From Rhizobiaceae bacterium MnEN-MB40S (GTDB lineage Bacteria; Pseudomonadota; Alphaproteobacteria; Rhizobiales; Rhizobiaceae), in NCBI GenBank assembly GCA_024343425.1, contig BRLC01000017.1:124001-188000 (forward strand): a stretch of 64,000 bases of DNA, written 5' to 3'. The translations under genes and the position numbers were made by a program. Of this stretch, positions 1-9,110 are shown piece by piece. Within the stretch, counting starts at the first letter, position 1. The number at the start of each line of letters is the position of its first letter. The notes beneath the pieces are model-generated. The model had not been told where the DNA came from. It was given only the letters and a program-made list of their open reading frames with translations, and ran no database searches.

Positions 1-83
1 CCTCTACTTGTGTCATTTGGCAGGTGCCCGTTTGGCGACGGGGCCAAAAGGACGTTTGAGACGTCACAGACTGGAGTGAATTT

Positions 84-1883
84 GTGAAGGGACTGGAAGC
101 GGCGATCGTCAAGGCTTTGAAAGAGGCCGGACAGGCGGATGCCCAGACCCGTGCCAAAATCTACCAGTCGGCGCGCGACGCGCTTGACCGGGCAGTCTCC
201 AAACAACAGTTGGACGGCTCTGACGCAGCCATAGAACAGCATCGAAAACTCGAAAAGATCATCAACTCCGTCGAGGCCGAATACCAGAAGGCGCAGATGC
301 GCAGGCCTCAGCCCGAGCCTGAGCCGGACATCTTCGATCTCGAGCCTGAAGAATTGCTGGTGCCGGAGACGGTTCTCAATCCCGACGATCTTGTCTTGCC
401 GGAGGAAAGAGAGCCGCGCAGACAGCCGTCCGCGACGCGGGACGACGTTGCTCAGCGGAAGGCAGACCGGGCGGAACCGCCGATGGAGCCGACTCCGTTC
501 AGATCGGAAGATGCAGATTTCACCGGTCCCGAACCGACGCCCCGCCGCGAAGCGCCGGCTGCGCGAAGCGGGCGCGCCGAGCGTGATGTGCGGTCCGAAC
601 CGGAGCTTTGGGCAGAACGGGGCGAGCGTGGTCGCGCAGAAGCGCCTACGTCGCAGGCTCCACATTCCGACCGCCCGAATCGGCGACGTGAAACCGAAGT
701 CCCTCCGCGCCGCAACGCCGACGCCGCGTCCCGGCGTCCGCGCGCGCCGGTGCGCAGTGAAACACACGATCCCGAGTTTGAAGATGTCTTCGTCCGCGAG
801 GAACGCCAGGCGCCGCGCAGAAGCAGCAGCGCCCGGCCGCAGGCGGGGCGCCCCGACTGGCCGGAATATGACGATATCGACTGGCAGGATCCGGGCGACC
901 GCCGTCAGAAAGCGCCTCGCAGACCGAAGATGCCGGCGGCCGAAGAGCCGCAATGGGAAGGTCTTGACGCCGCGCCGGAACCGGAGTTGCGGCATGACCA
1001 GCAGGACTGGGATGCCGTAGAGGCGCCCAGACCAGCGCATCGCAACGGCAAGCGCCCGCGTAGCCGGCCGGACCAGCAAGCCGGGCAGACCGGCCGGCCG
1101 CCGCGCGCCAGAAAGCGTACGCGCCAGGATCCGCCGCCGCCGCGTGCGTCCGGACATCAGCCGAACCGGCCGGTGCGATGGGACGAGCCGGATGTTGACG
1201 ACGGTCGCGGCGGGCGTCGTCCGGCGGGCCGCAATGGCAAGAAACGCCGATTCCCGATTTTCTCGCTGATTCTCGTCATGGCGCTGGTCGTGGCCTTCAT
1301 CGGAATCGGCGTCTGGTGGTTCATCGTCGGCGGGCTTGGCCTGTCGAGCGAGGAGCGCGACATGAGCGTTCCAAATCCGCCAGCGCAGGTTGAAAGCGAG
1401 GATTTCGCGGGCTCGCCGAGGCCCCAGGGTCGCTTCTCGGATGACTGGGTGCGGGTCTTCTCCCCGGATGACATCACGAACGTGTCGGCGAATGAAGACG
1501 CTTCCGTCGAATTGCTCGACGAAGGCAGCCGGGCCGCCCTGCAGATAACGTCCACCAATGGGGACGAAGCGGGTGAAGTGAGTTTCGAACTGGGACCCGG
1601 CGTGCTGCAGATGATTCAGGATCGGGAATCGCTCGTCGCCATCACCCTGCGCTCCGCCAGCGAAGAGCCCACGCAGATTTATATTCGCTGCGATTTTCCG
1701 GGCCTTGGCGATTGCGGGCGGCGTCGTTTCGACGTGGCCTACGAGCTCAACGACATCATATTCAATGTTGATCTGCGCGGCGCCGCCGCCACAGGGCTGC
1801 CGGGCTACATCTACATCAATCCGGACGTCACGGGCGCCTCCAGGAGCGTCGACATTTACGGCATCCGCATCCGGCCTGAATAG
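84..1883 (+). CDS. Hypothetical single-pass membrane protein with long Arg/Pro-rich disordered region
   Basis: 599 residues, GTG start with GGAG about 8 bases upstream. I do not recognise a named family. Residues 1-70 are helical and charged (resembling a short coiled coil). Residues 75-385 are very rich in Arg, Pro, Glu and Asp and probably disordered. A basic patch (GKKRR) precedes one hydrophobic segment at about 391-416. The remaining 180 residues form a compact-looking beta-rich domain ending at the stop. The positive-inside rule puts the disordered half in the cytoplasm and the C-terminal domain in the periplasm. It lies directly upstream of phoR in the same direction, but a 292-base gap separates them, so a shared role in phosphate control is only a guess. 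Codon use matches the neighbours. Confidence 0.75.
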   Translation: MKGLEAAIVKALKEAGQADAQTRAKIYQSARDALDRAVSKQQLDGSDAAIEQHRKLEKIINSVEAEYQKAQMRRPQPEPEPDIFDLEPEELLVPETVLNPDDLVLPEEREPRRQPSATRDDVAQRKADRAEPPMEPTPFRSEDADFTGPEPTPRREAPAARSGRAERDVRSEPELWAERGERGRAEAPTSQAPHSDRPNRRRETEVPPRRNADAASRRPRAPVRSETHDPEFEDVFVREERQAPRRSSSARPQAGRPDWPEYDDIDWQDPGDRRQKAPRRPKMPAAEEPQWEGLDAAPEPELRHDQQDWDAVEAPRPAHRNGKRPRSRPDQQAGQTGRPPRARKRTRQDPPPPRASGHQPNRPVRWDEPDVDDGRGGRRPAGRNGKKRRFPIFSLILVMALVVAFIGIGVWWFIVGGLGLSSEERDMSVPNPPAQVESEDFAGSPRPQGRFSDDWVRVFSPDDITNVSANEDASVELLDEGSRAALQITSTNGDEAGEVSFELGPGVLQMIQDRESLVAITLRSASEEPTQIYIRCDFPGLGDCGRRRFDVAYELNDIIFNVDLRGAAATGLPGYIYINPDVTGASRSVDIYGIRIRPE

Positions 1884-2175
1884 GATTTTTGGTTGAAACG
1901 TCCCTTCGGCGGCGGTGGTCAACCCTTCAGAACACCTGTGCTGAAGCCAATGCTCTTTCTTGCCGGCTGATGGCGATTTCCACAGCCATGCCGTATTTTT
2001 TTACCGACGCTCCGTTTCTTCCGATCCCGTTTTTCCTTTACCATCGAGGCGCGTCGAATTATCGGGAACTGTCCGTCCACAACAACGGCGGTCCGGTCAT
2101 GACAGTGTCATCCGCGATCTCTACGTCAAACCCCTGGTTCGCGAGCGGACGGCGGCGGTCAATGCAGACAGACAT
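1884..2175. other. Intergenic gap upstream of phoR
   Basis: 292 bases between the Arg-rich protein and the chosen phoR start. The phoR frame stays open upstream to 1960, but the extra 72 residues look like translated spacer and precede no family feature. I see no hairpin followed by a T-run, no Pho box and no RNA gene here. It presumably holds the phoR promoter. Confidence 0.4.
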
Positions 2176-3480
2176 ATGTTGAAGAAAAACGACAGCGAGA
2201 AGGAAGATCTGCAGGCTGAAATGCCGGCCGTTCCGATGCGTCTCTACGATGCGCGGTACACCCTGATCGCCGCCGTGTTCCTGGCCATGGCGCTGATCGT
2301 CTTCGATGACGTGACGCTCTGGCATGTCTGGCTCGGCCTCGGAGTTATGGTTCTCGCCGCGGCGTTGCCGGTGCGATCGCGCATGATCCGCAAACGCGAG
2401 AGGATGCTCAGACAGACCGGTTCGCAGACGCCGGTCGAGGACGTCGTCTTTGCAAGTTGCGAGGCGCTCGACGATCCGGCGATCGTGCTCGCGCCCGGCA
2501 GCATCGTGATCTACCAGAACCACGCCGCAATCGAGAAATTCGGGCCGATTGCCCGCGGATCCCATCTGTCTTCCCGGCTGCGCGCGCCGCAGATCCTCGA
2601 ACTGGTTCACGAGGTCGCCGACGATCACCGCACAAGAACAATCGACTACGTGGAAAAGGTGCCCTCGGAAAGGTGGTACAAGGTGCGTATCGCGCCGATG
2701 CGCGAGGTCGCGCGTCTGAAGGGAGGCAGTGAACTCTTTCTCCTCATTTTTCGCGATCAGAGCGAGTCGCGGCGCATGGACCGCATGCGCACGGACTTCA
2801 TCGCCAACGCCAGCCATGAACTGCGCACCCCGCTGGCGTCGCTGACAGGTTTCATCGAAACGCTTCAGGGTCCGGCGCGCAACGACCGCGAAGCCCAGGA
2901 ACGTTTTCTTTCGATCATGAGCGAACAGGCCGGCCGAATGACGCGGCTGGTCGATGATCTCTTGTCGCTGACCCGTCTGGAGATGAAGGCGCACATGGCG
3001 CCGACGGAAGAGGTCGACCTCGTTCCGCTGATCGGCCATGTCCGCGACACGCTGCGGCCGATGGCCGAGGATCTCGATGTGGAACTCCGGTTGACCGCGC
3101 CCGAACGGCCAGTGCCGGTGACGGGAGACTATGACGAACTCATCCAGGTTTTCGAAAATCTGATCGAGAACGCCTGCAAATACGGTCAGAACGGCGGCCG
3201 CGTGGATATCACGATCATGGATCCCTCGCCGGCGGCGCAGGGCATGATCGACGTTTCGGTCAAGGATTACGGACCGGGCATTCCGTCCGAGCATGTGCCG
3301 CGGTTAACGGAGCGTTTCTACCGGGTCAATGTGGAGACGAGCCGATCCAAGAAAGGGACGGGGCTGGGCCTTGCGATCGTCAAACATATCCTCACCAGGC
3401 ATCGCGGAAGGCTGATCGTGAACTCCGTTCTCGGAGAAGGATCGGAGTTTGTCGTAAGAATCGTGCGGCGGTCTTCCTGA
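2176..3480 (+). CDS. phoR: Phosphate regulon sensor histidine kinase PhoR
   Basis: Membrane sensor kinase that phosphorylates PhoB when phosphate is scarce and is held off by the Pst transporter with PhoU. From the ATG at 2176 it is 434 residues, the usual PhoR length. Two hydrophobic segments lie at about 25-60, a PAS-like region follows to about 190, then HisKA with the phospho-acceptor His214 in ASHELRTPLA. The HATPase domain has an N box (ENLIENACKYG, about 326), G1 DYGPGIP (about 364) and G2 GTGLGLAIV (about 395). The frame remains open to 1960, but those residues do not look like PhoR, so I prefer 2176 although its ribosome site is weak. The pst genes and phoB follow on the same strand. 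Confidence 0.95.
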   Translation: MLKKNDSEKEDLQAEMPAVPMRLYDARYTLIAAVFLAMALIVFDDVTLWHVWLGLGVMVLAAALPVRSRMIRKRERMLRQTGSQTPVEDVVFASCEALDDPAIVLAPGSIVIYQNHAAIEKFGPIARGSHLSSRLRAPQILELVHEVADDHRTRTIDYVEKVPSERWYKVRIAPMREVARLKGGSELFLLIFRDQSESRRMDRMRTDFIANASHELRTPLASLTGFIETLQGPARNDREAQERFLSIMSEQAGRMTRLVDDLLSLTRLEMKAHMAPTEEVDLVPLIGHVRDTLRPMAEDLDVELRLTAPERPVPVTGDYDELIQVFENLIENACKYGQNGGRVDITIMDPSPAAQGMIDVSVKDYGPGIPSEHVPRLTERFYRVNVETSRSKKGTGLGLAIVKHILTRHRGRLIVNSVLGEGSEFVVRIVRRSS

Positions 3481-3525
3481 TTTCGTTGCAAACTAAAAAA
3501 TATTCAACAATTACAGAGACATAAA

Positions 3526-3569
3526 TTGTCATAAAACTGTAAATGCTTCGTCATAAAAGTGCATTGCCC
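3526..3569 (+). promoter_or_regulatory. Tandem Pho boxes upstream of pstS
   Basis: Four consecutive 11-base units begin at 3526, 3537, 3548 and 3559: TTGTCATAAAA, CTGTAAATGCT, TCGTCATAAAA and GTGCATTGCCC. The first two match a classical Pho box (CTGTCAT, four A/T, CTGTCAT). The second pair is a weaker copy exactly 22 bases on. A degenerate unit (GACATAAA) may precede at about 3515. This fits two PhoB dimers binding in tandem and activating pstS about 100 bases downstream. Confidence 0.85.
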
Positions 3570-3667
3570 AGGTTGTTATGAGTACCAAGCCGGTAACTCA
3601 CCGGGCTGCGCTCAAAAAAGAGCGTAAAACACACCACCGCAATACACCGCTCAGACGGGAGAGATTC

Positions 3668-4705
3668 ATGAAAACCCTTAAAGTGACAGCAGCCGCGCTG
3701 GTGGCGTCGGCTGCGTTTGCTGGCGCCGCAATTGCGCGCGACCAGATCAAGATCGTCGGTTCTTCGACGGTTTTCCCCTATTCACAGGCTACTGCTGAAG
3801 AATATTCCAACAAAACGGGTAACCCTGCTCCGGTCGTTGAGTCGACTGGCACCGGCGGTGGCTTCAAGGTCTTCTGCGGAGGCATCGGGCCTGATCACGC
3901 TGACATTACCGGCGCATCGCGCGCAATCAAGTCTTCCGAGATCGAGCTTTGTGCTGGCAATGGCGTAGACGATATCACCGAAGCTCTGATCGGCTACGAC
4001 GGTCTGTCTATCGCCATTTCCCGCCAGAACGAAGCTGACTGGGATCTGACCGAAGAGCAGATATTCAAAGCGCTTGCGGCGGAACTTCCTGACGGCAATG
4101 GCGGGTTCGTCGCCAATCCGAACAAGAAATGGTCGGATATTGATCCGTCTCTCCCGGACTCCGAGATACTGGTTTTCGGACCTCCCCCCACCTCCGGCAC
4201 GCGCGACGCCTTCGTCGAACTCGCAATGCATGACGGATGTAACGCTCTTCCGGGTATGGAAGCGCTTGAAGAGTCCGACGAAGACACATGGGAAGAAAAG
4301 TGTTCCCGCATGCGTCAGGACGGCCCCTTCGTAGAGGCCGGTGAAAACGACAACCTGATCGTTCAGCGTCTGGAAGCCGACTCGCACGCTGTTGGCATCT
4401 TCGGTTACTCCTTCCTGTACGAGAATAATGACAAGCTGAAGGGCGTGAAGATCAACGGCGTTGCGCCGACTTTCGAGACAATCGCCGACTTCTCGTATCC
4501 GATCGCCCGACCGATCTTCTTCTACGTCAAGAACGCTCATCGCGACGTGATTCCCGGTATGAAGGAATTCATCGCCGAGTATGTGTCGGATGAAGCGCTT
4601 GCTGCTGACGGCTATCTGCCGGAGCGTGGCTTGACGCCGCTTTCCGATGAAAAGCGCGCGGAAGTTCAGGAAAGCGTTCTGGGCGCCAAGAAGCTCGGAA
4701 TGTAA
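3668..4705 (+). CDS. pstS: Phosphate ABC transporter periplasmic substrate-binding protein PstS
   Basis: 345 residues from the ATG at 3668, which has GGGAGAG upstream and begins a clear Sec signal peptide (MKTLKVTAAALVASAAFAGA). Cleavage is probably just before or at ARDQ. The mature protein opens with IVGSSTVFPYS, the N-terminal phosphate-binding loop of PstS, and has TGTGGGF and the SGTRDAF loop further in. It binds phosphate in the periplasm and delivers it to PstCA. It is the first gene of pstSCAB-phoU-phoB, separated from pstC by 63 bases holding a hairpin, and is controlled by the tandem Pho boxes upstream. Confidence 0.96.
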   Translation: MKTLKVTAAALVASAAFAGAAIARDQIKIVGSSTVFPYSQATAEEYSNKTGNPAPVVESTGTGGGFKVFCGGIGPDHADITGASRAIKSSEIELCAGNGVDDITEALIGYDGLSIAISRQNEADWDLTEEQIFKALAAELPDGNGGFVANPNKKWSDIDPSLPDSEILVFGPPPTSGTRDAFVELAMHDGCNALPGMEALEESDEDTWEEKCSRMRQDGPFVEAGENDNLIVQRLEADSHAVGIFGYSFLYENNDKLKGVKINGVAPTFETIADFSYPIARPIFFYVKNAHRDVIPGMKEFIAEYVSDEALAADGYLPERGLTPLSDEKRAEVQESVLGAKKLGM

Positions 4706-4721
4706 CGAAATTACCTTTGGT

Positions 4722-4747
4722 AAACCCCGGCGTCTGCGTCGGGGTTT
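4722..4747 (+). terminator. Hairpin between pstS and pstC (partial terminator or mRNA stabiliser)
   Basis: AAACCCC at 4722-4728 pairs with GGGGTTT at 4741-4747. The inner bases continue the stem around a TCTG loop, giving about 11 pairs with one G-T. Only short T-tracts follow, so this is more likely an attenuator or 3' stabiliser that keeps pstS mRNA in excess over pstCAB than a full terminator. Confidence 0.7.
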
Positions 4748-4768
4748 GCCGTTTGAGGGGCAAGGGAT

Positions 4769-6139
4769 ATGGTTCTATACCTTTTACTGTTTTTGGTCCT
4801 GGCGTCGCTTATAGCGTATTTCGTCGCTTCGCGGCGCGCTGTCGCCGCCGCTGGAACCGATCTGCGTGAAATGCATTCCCGCCCGGTGTATCACGGCATG
4901 AACGCCGTGGTTTATACGGCTGTGCCTGCGTTTATATTTCTCTTGTTCTGGCTGCTGTTCGAGAATTCGGTCATCGATTTCCTCGTTTTGGGTTCCTTTC
5001 CGGGATCCGAGGCATTGAATTCCTCGGAAAAAGCCTTGCTGATCAGCGAAATACGGCAGGTCGCGGCAGGCAACATTTTCCAGGAGCCTTCCCAGGCGGT
5101 GCTCAACGCCGTCGAATACCTCAAGTCACTGCGTGTAACATCTACGCTGTTGCTTTCCGCCGCTGTTTTCGTGCTGGCGATCGCCGGCGCGGTCGTTGCC
5201 GTAATGGCCGTGTCCAAACGGTTCTTCGCGAGGCACCGTTTCGAAAAAGCCGTCACCTGGTTTATGATCTTTGCGTCAACCGTCGCGATCCTGACCACCC
5301 TCGGCATCGTCGCCTCATTGTTGTTTGAGGCGTATCAGTTCTTCAAGCGGGTGCCATTCTACGAGTTCCTGTTCGGATTGCGGTGGGAGCCGCAGATTGC
5401 CATCAGGGCGGATCAGGTTGCCGGCCAGGGTGCGTTTGGCGCCGTTCCTGTGTTCCTCGGCACCATGCTCGTGGCCGCGCTCGCTATGGCGGTCGCCGTG
5501 CCGATTGGAATTTTGTCGGCCATTTATCTGACCGAATACGCTTCCAAGCCCTTCCGGGCGGTGGTCAAACCTGTCCTTGAGATTCTCGCCGGTGTACCCA
5601 CTGTCGTCTACGGCTTTTTTGCGGTGCTCACCGTCGCGCCCGCCCTGCGTCAGTTGGGAACGGCGATCGGAATGGATGTGGCGCCCAATAGCGCTTTGGC
5701 GGCAGGCGGCGTAATGGGCATCATGCTTATTCCCTTCATCTCCTCGCTTTCAGACGACGCCTTCGCTGCTGTGCCACAGATGATACGCGACGGTTCGCTG
5801 GCGGTCGGAGCCACAAAAGGCGAAACGATCCGGCGTGTATTGCTGCCGGCCGCGCTGCCGGGAATTGTCGGAGGCGTGCTGCTTGCCCTCAGCCGCGCTA
5901 TCGGCGAAACGATGATCGTCGTGATGGCCGCCGGCCTGATTGCTAAAATGACTGTTAATCCTCTGGACTCCGTCACGACGGTGACAGTGCAGATAGTGAC
6001 GTTGCTGATCGGTGACTCAGAGTTCGACAATCCCAAGACGCTCGCAGCTTTCGCGCTCGGCCTGATGTTGTTCATCGTGACGCTTTTCCTGAACCTCATA
6101 GCACTGCGTATTGTCCGCAAATACCGGGAGGCATACTGA
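4769..6139 (+). CDS. pstC: Phosphate ABC transporter permease PstC
   Basis: 456-residue inner-membrane permease, longer than the E. coli protein because of an N-terminal extension of about 200 residues with extra hydrophobic segments, as often seen in alphaproteobacteria. The C-terminal half carries the MetI-like permease domain with GIPTVVYG-type sequence (AGVPTVVYGFFAV) and the EAA loop region (AVGATKGETIRRVLLPAA). It pairs with PstA to form the phosphate channel. Its stop overlaps the pstA start by one base (TGATG), implying translational coupling. Confidence 0.95.
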   Translation: MVLYLLLFLVLASLIAYFVASRRAVAAAGTDLREMHSRPVYHGMNAVVYTAVPAFIFLLFWLLFENSVIDFLVLGSFPGSEALNSSEKALLISEIRQVAAGNIFQEPSQAVLNAVEYLKSLRVTSTLLLSAAVFVLAIAGAVVAVMAVSKRFFARHRFEKAVTWFMIFASTVAILTTLGIVASLLFEAYQFFKRVPFYEFLFGLRWEPQIAIRADQVAGQGAFGAVPVFLGTMLVAALAMAVAVPIGILSAIYLTEYASKPFRAVVKPVLEILAGVPTVVYGFFAVLTVAPALRQLGTAIGMDVAPNSALAAGGVMGIMLIPFISSLSDDAFAAVPQMIRDGSLAVGATKGETIRRVLLPAALPGIVGGVLLALSRAIGETMIVVMAAGLIAKMTVNPLDSVTTVTVQIVTLLIGDSEFDNPKTLAAFALGLMLFIVTLFLNLIALRIVRKYREAY

Positions 6140-7434
6140 TGTCTGACTCTGTCATCGACGGAAAAACCGCCGGACCGATCTGGAAATCTCCCGAAATGGC
6201 CGCACGGCGCAAGAAGCGCCATGCGGCAGACCGAAGGCTCCAGCTTTACGGGATTGCCGCAATCACATTCGCAATCGGCTTTCTCGTTGTTCTCATCAGT
6301 TCGCTGATTTATACGGGCGCGTCAGCCTTTGTTCAGACCAAGGCTCAGATTACGGTCAACCTTACGAATGCGGATGTTCCAGCCGACGACATTCAAGGCG
6401 CCAACTGGCGTTCGATTGTGCGCACGGCCATGCTCGATCTGCTTCCCGAGGAACTGCCGAGGTCAGAACAGCGCGACTATTTTGCGATGTTTACCTCGAA
6501 CGCGCCTTATCTCGTACGTGACTACGTGGTGGATCATCCGGATCTTCGCAACAAGGAATTCACTTTCAAGCTGCCATTCGCCGATCCGGTGGATCAGTTC
6601 GCGAAGGGGCAGATTTCCAGGGATACGCCGGAGGACCGGCGCCGAATAAATGACAAACAGATCGGCTGGTTTGACACGCTTCAGGCTGAAGGCCTCGTAT
6701 CAAAGCCATTTAATACAGCCTTGATCTTCAACTCCGACTCGCGGTTTCCGGAACTCGCGGGTCTAGCCGGGGCCATTTCCGGATCGTTCTGGGCGCTTCT
6801 TGTCTGTTTCCTGATCAGCTTCCCGCTCGGAATTTCCGCCGCCATTTACCTGGAAGAATTCGCGCCGAAAAACCGTCTGACCGACCTCATCGAGATTAAT
6901 ATCAACAATCTCGCTGCTGTTCCCTCGGTCGTTTTCGGTCTGCTTGGCCTGGCCGTGTTCCTTGGCTGGTTCGGATTGCCCCGCTCGGCGCCGCTGGTCG
7001 GCGGCATGGTCCTGTCACTGATGACGCTTCCCACCATCATCATCGTCACCCGCGCTGCGTTGCGGTCGGTGCCGTCGTCGATTAAGGAAGCCGCTCTCGG
7101 CATCGGGGCGTCGAAGCATGAAGCAATAGTGCATCACATGCTGCCGCTTTCGATGCCGACAATTCTGACGGGAACGATCATCGGTCTTGCTCAGGCTCTG
7201 GGCGAGACTGCGCCGCTATTGCTGATCGGAATGAACGCCTTCATAACGAGCCCACCGGAAGGATTGTTGTCCGCTTCCACGGCTCTGCCGACCCAGATCT
7301 ATATCTGGGCCGACAGTCCGGAACGCGGCTTCGTTTCCCGAACGTCCGCCGCCATTCTCGTGTTGCTGGCGTTTCTGATAGTCATGAATGGCCTTGCGGT
7401 CTTCCTCAGAAGCCGGTTCGAAAGACGCTGGTAG
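6139..7434 (+). CDS. pstA: Phosphate ABC transporter permease PstA
   Basis: 431 residues, about 150 longer than E. coli PstA. After a transmembrane segment near residue 35-60, a soluble insert of about 150 residues (probably periplasmic, DUF3333-type) precedes the permease domain. That domain carries NNLAAVPSVVFG and the EAA loop (EAALGIGASKHEAIVHHMLP). It forms the heterodimeric phosphate channel with PstC. The start is fixed by the TGATG overlap with pstC. pstB follows after 51 bases. Confidence 0.95.
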   Translation: MSDSVIDGKTAGPIWKSPEMAARRKKRHAADRRLQLYGIAAITFAIGFLVVLISSLIYTGASAFVQTKAQITVNLTNADVPADDIQGANWRSIVRTAMLDLLPEELPRSEQRDYFAMFTSNAPYLVRDYVVDHPDLRNKEFTFKLPFADPVDQFAKGQISRDTPEDRRRINDKQIGWFDTLQAEGLVSKPFNTALIFNSDSRFPELAGLAGAISGSFWALLVCFLISFPLGISAAIYLEEFAPKNRLTDLIEININNLAAVPSVVFGLLGLAVFLGWFGLPRSAPLVGGMVLSLMTLPTIIIVTRAALRSVPSSIKEAALGIGASKHEAIVHHMLPLSMPTILTGTIIGLAQALGETAPLLLIGMNAFITSPPEGLLSASTALPTQIYIWADSPERGFVSRTSAAILVLLAFLIVMNGLAVFLRSRFERRW

Positions 7435-7485
7435 CAATGCAAAAGATAAGAAGTTCGGTATTCTGGACTTAGAAGAGGTGTAAGG

Positions 7486-8304
7486 ATGAACATGATGTCT
7501 GAAGCTGCTGTAGAAAAGGCCGTAAACAAACAGATGGATGCGGCTATCCCTGTCAAGATGAAGGCCCGCAAGGTCGGCGTCTTCTACGGGGAGAAACAGG
7601 CCCTGTTCGATGTCGATCTGGATGTCAGGGAGAAGCAGGTAACAGCGCTCATAGGTCCGTCCGGATGTGGAAAGTCAACCTTTCTGAGGTGTCTCAACAG
7701 AATGAACGACACCATTGATGTTTGCCGCGTCACGGGGGATATCACGCTCGACGGCGCAAATATCTATGATCCGTCCGTCGATGTTGTTGAACTGCGCGCC
7801 AGCGTCGGAATGGTGTTCCAGAAACCCAATCCTTTTCCGAAGTCGATCTACGAAAATATCGCTTACGGTCCTCGTATTCACGGCTTGGCGGCAGGCAAGA
7901 GCGATATGGACCAGATCGTCGAGTCCAGCCTGCAGAAAGCTGGTCTGTTCGAAGAAGTAAAGGACCGGTTACAGTCGCCGGGCACCGGCCTCTCCGGCGG
8001 ACAGCAGCAGCGTCTGTGCATCGCCAGGGCGATCGCCGTCAGTCCCGAGGTGATCCTCATGGACGAACCGTGTTCCGCGCTCGATCCGATCGCCACGGCG
8101 AAGGTCGAGGAACTGATCGACGAGCTGCGGGAAAACTTCACGATCGTGATCGTCACGCACTCGATGCAGCAGGCGGCGCGCGTTTCGCAACGGACCGCCA
8201 TGTTCCACCTCGGTAATCTCGTCGAGGACGGCGATACCGACGATATGTTCACCAATCCAAACGACAAGCGCACCCAGGACTACATCACCGGTCGTTTCGG
8301 CTGA
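7486..8304 (+). CDS. pstB: Phosphate ABC transporter ATP-binding protein PstB
   Basis: 272-residue ATPase that powers PstCA. Walker [10 protein letters not shown] is at residues 57-65, the Q-loop is in VFQKPNPFP, the signature LSGGQQQR begins at residue 169, Walker B VILMDEP is near 190 and the H-loop is in [21 protein letters not shown] after the Q-loop is characteristic of PstB rather than other ATPases. The ATG at 7486 follows a GGTGTAAGG ribosome site. It lies between pstA and phoU in one operon. Confidence 0.97.
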   Translation: MNMMSEAAVEKAVNKQMDAAIPVKMKARKVGVFYGEKQALFDVDLDVREKQVTALIGPSGCGKSTFLRCLNRMNDTIDVCRVTGDITLDGANIYDPSVDVVELRASVGMVFQKPNPFPKSIYENIAYGPRIHGLAAGKSDMDQIVESSLQKAGLFEEVKDRLQSPGTGLSGGQQQRLCIARAIAVSPEVILMDEPCSALDPIATAKVEELIDELRENFTIVIVTHSMQQAARVSQRTAMFHLGNLVEDGDTDDMFTNPNDKRTQDYITGRFG

Positions 8305-8326
8305 CACAACACGGGATCAAAGCATC

Positions 8327-9064
8327 ATGCCCGAAGAAACAAAAGTATCGGCAGCATCCGCGCACACAGTGTCGTCTTATGACGAGGAACTGCAATATCT
8401 GGTTCGCCGCATATCGGAAATGGGCGGAGTCGCCGAACGCATGGTCGAGCAATCCGTCCATTCGCTCGTCAATTCGGACCTTTCGCTTTCGCAGAAGGTT
8501 ATTTCCGATGACCTTCTCGTTGATGAAGCCGAACGGCAGATCGATGAGAAAGCTGTCCTGATTATCGCGCGTCGTCAGCCCATGGCTTCGGATTTGCGCG
8601 ACATCATCGGCTCGATCCGTATCGCCGCGGATCTGGAACGGATCGGCGATATGGCGAAGAACATCGCCAAACGCGTCATCGCGGTTGAAGGTCTGGGCCA
8701 GCCCAAGAAACTGGTGCGCGGTCTCGAACATCTGACCGAACTCGCGCTCAACCAGCTTAAGGACGTGCTGGACGCCTATTCCAACCGTTCGCCGGAAGCA
8801 GCTACGATCGTTCGTGAGCGTGACGAGGAGATCGACGCGATCTACACGTCGCTTTTCCGTGAGCTGCTCACCTATATGATGGAAGATCCGCGCAACATCA
8901 CGGCCTGTACGCACTTGCTGTTCTGCGCCAAGAACATCGAACGTATTGGCGACCACGCGACCAATATTGCCGAATCGATCTACTATATGACGACCGGAAC
9001 ACAGCCGGATAACGAGCGTCCGAAGGACGACGAGACGGCGTCGGTATCGATTTCAGCCAAGTAA
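8327..9064 (+). CDS. phoU: Phosphate signalling regulator PhoU
   Basis: 245-residue all-helical cytoplasmic protein with the two PhoU repeats (three-helix bundles). The metal-binding motifs are visible: ADLERIGDMAKNI in repeat 1 and KNIERIGDHATNI in repeat 2. PhoU links the Pst transporter to PhoR so that the kinase is silenced when phosphate is plentiful. It starts 22 bases after pstB and precedes phoB by 46 bases. The length is typical. Confidence 0.96.
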   Translation: MPEETKVSAASAHTVSSYDEELQYLVRRISEMGGVAERMVEQSVHSLVNSDLSLSQKVISDDLLVDEAERQIDEKAVLIIARRQPMASDLRDIIGSIRIAADLERIGDMAKNIAKRVIAVEGLGQPKKLVRGLEHLTELALNQLKDVLDAYSNRSPEAATIVRERDEEIDAIYTSLFRELLTYMMEDPRNITACTHLLFCAKNIERIGDHATNIAESIYYMTTGTQPDNERPKDDETASVSISAK

Positions 9065-9110
9065 TCTTCATTCAGGACATCGGCGCCAGAGGTAGGGCCA
9101 GAGGTAAGCA

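Noticed and set aside
51..65. Short inverted repeat GACGT/ACGTC before the first gene
   Set aside because: Five-base arms occur by chance too often to support an operator call.
2059..3294. Long open frame antisense to phoR
   Set aside because: GC-rich antisense artefact; phoR in the sense frame has all kinase motifs.
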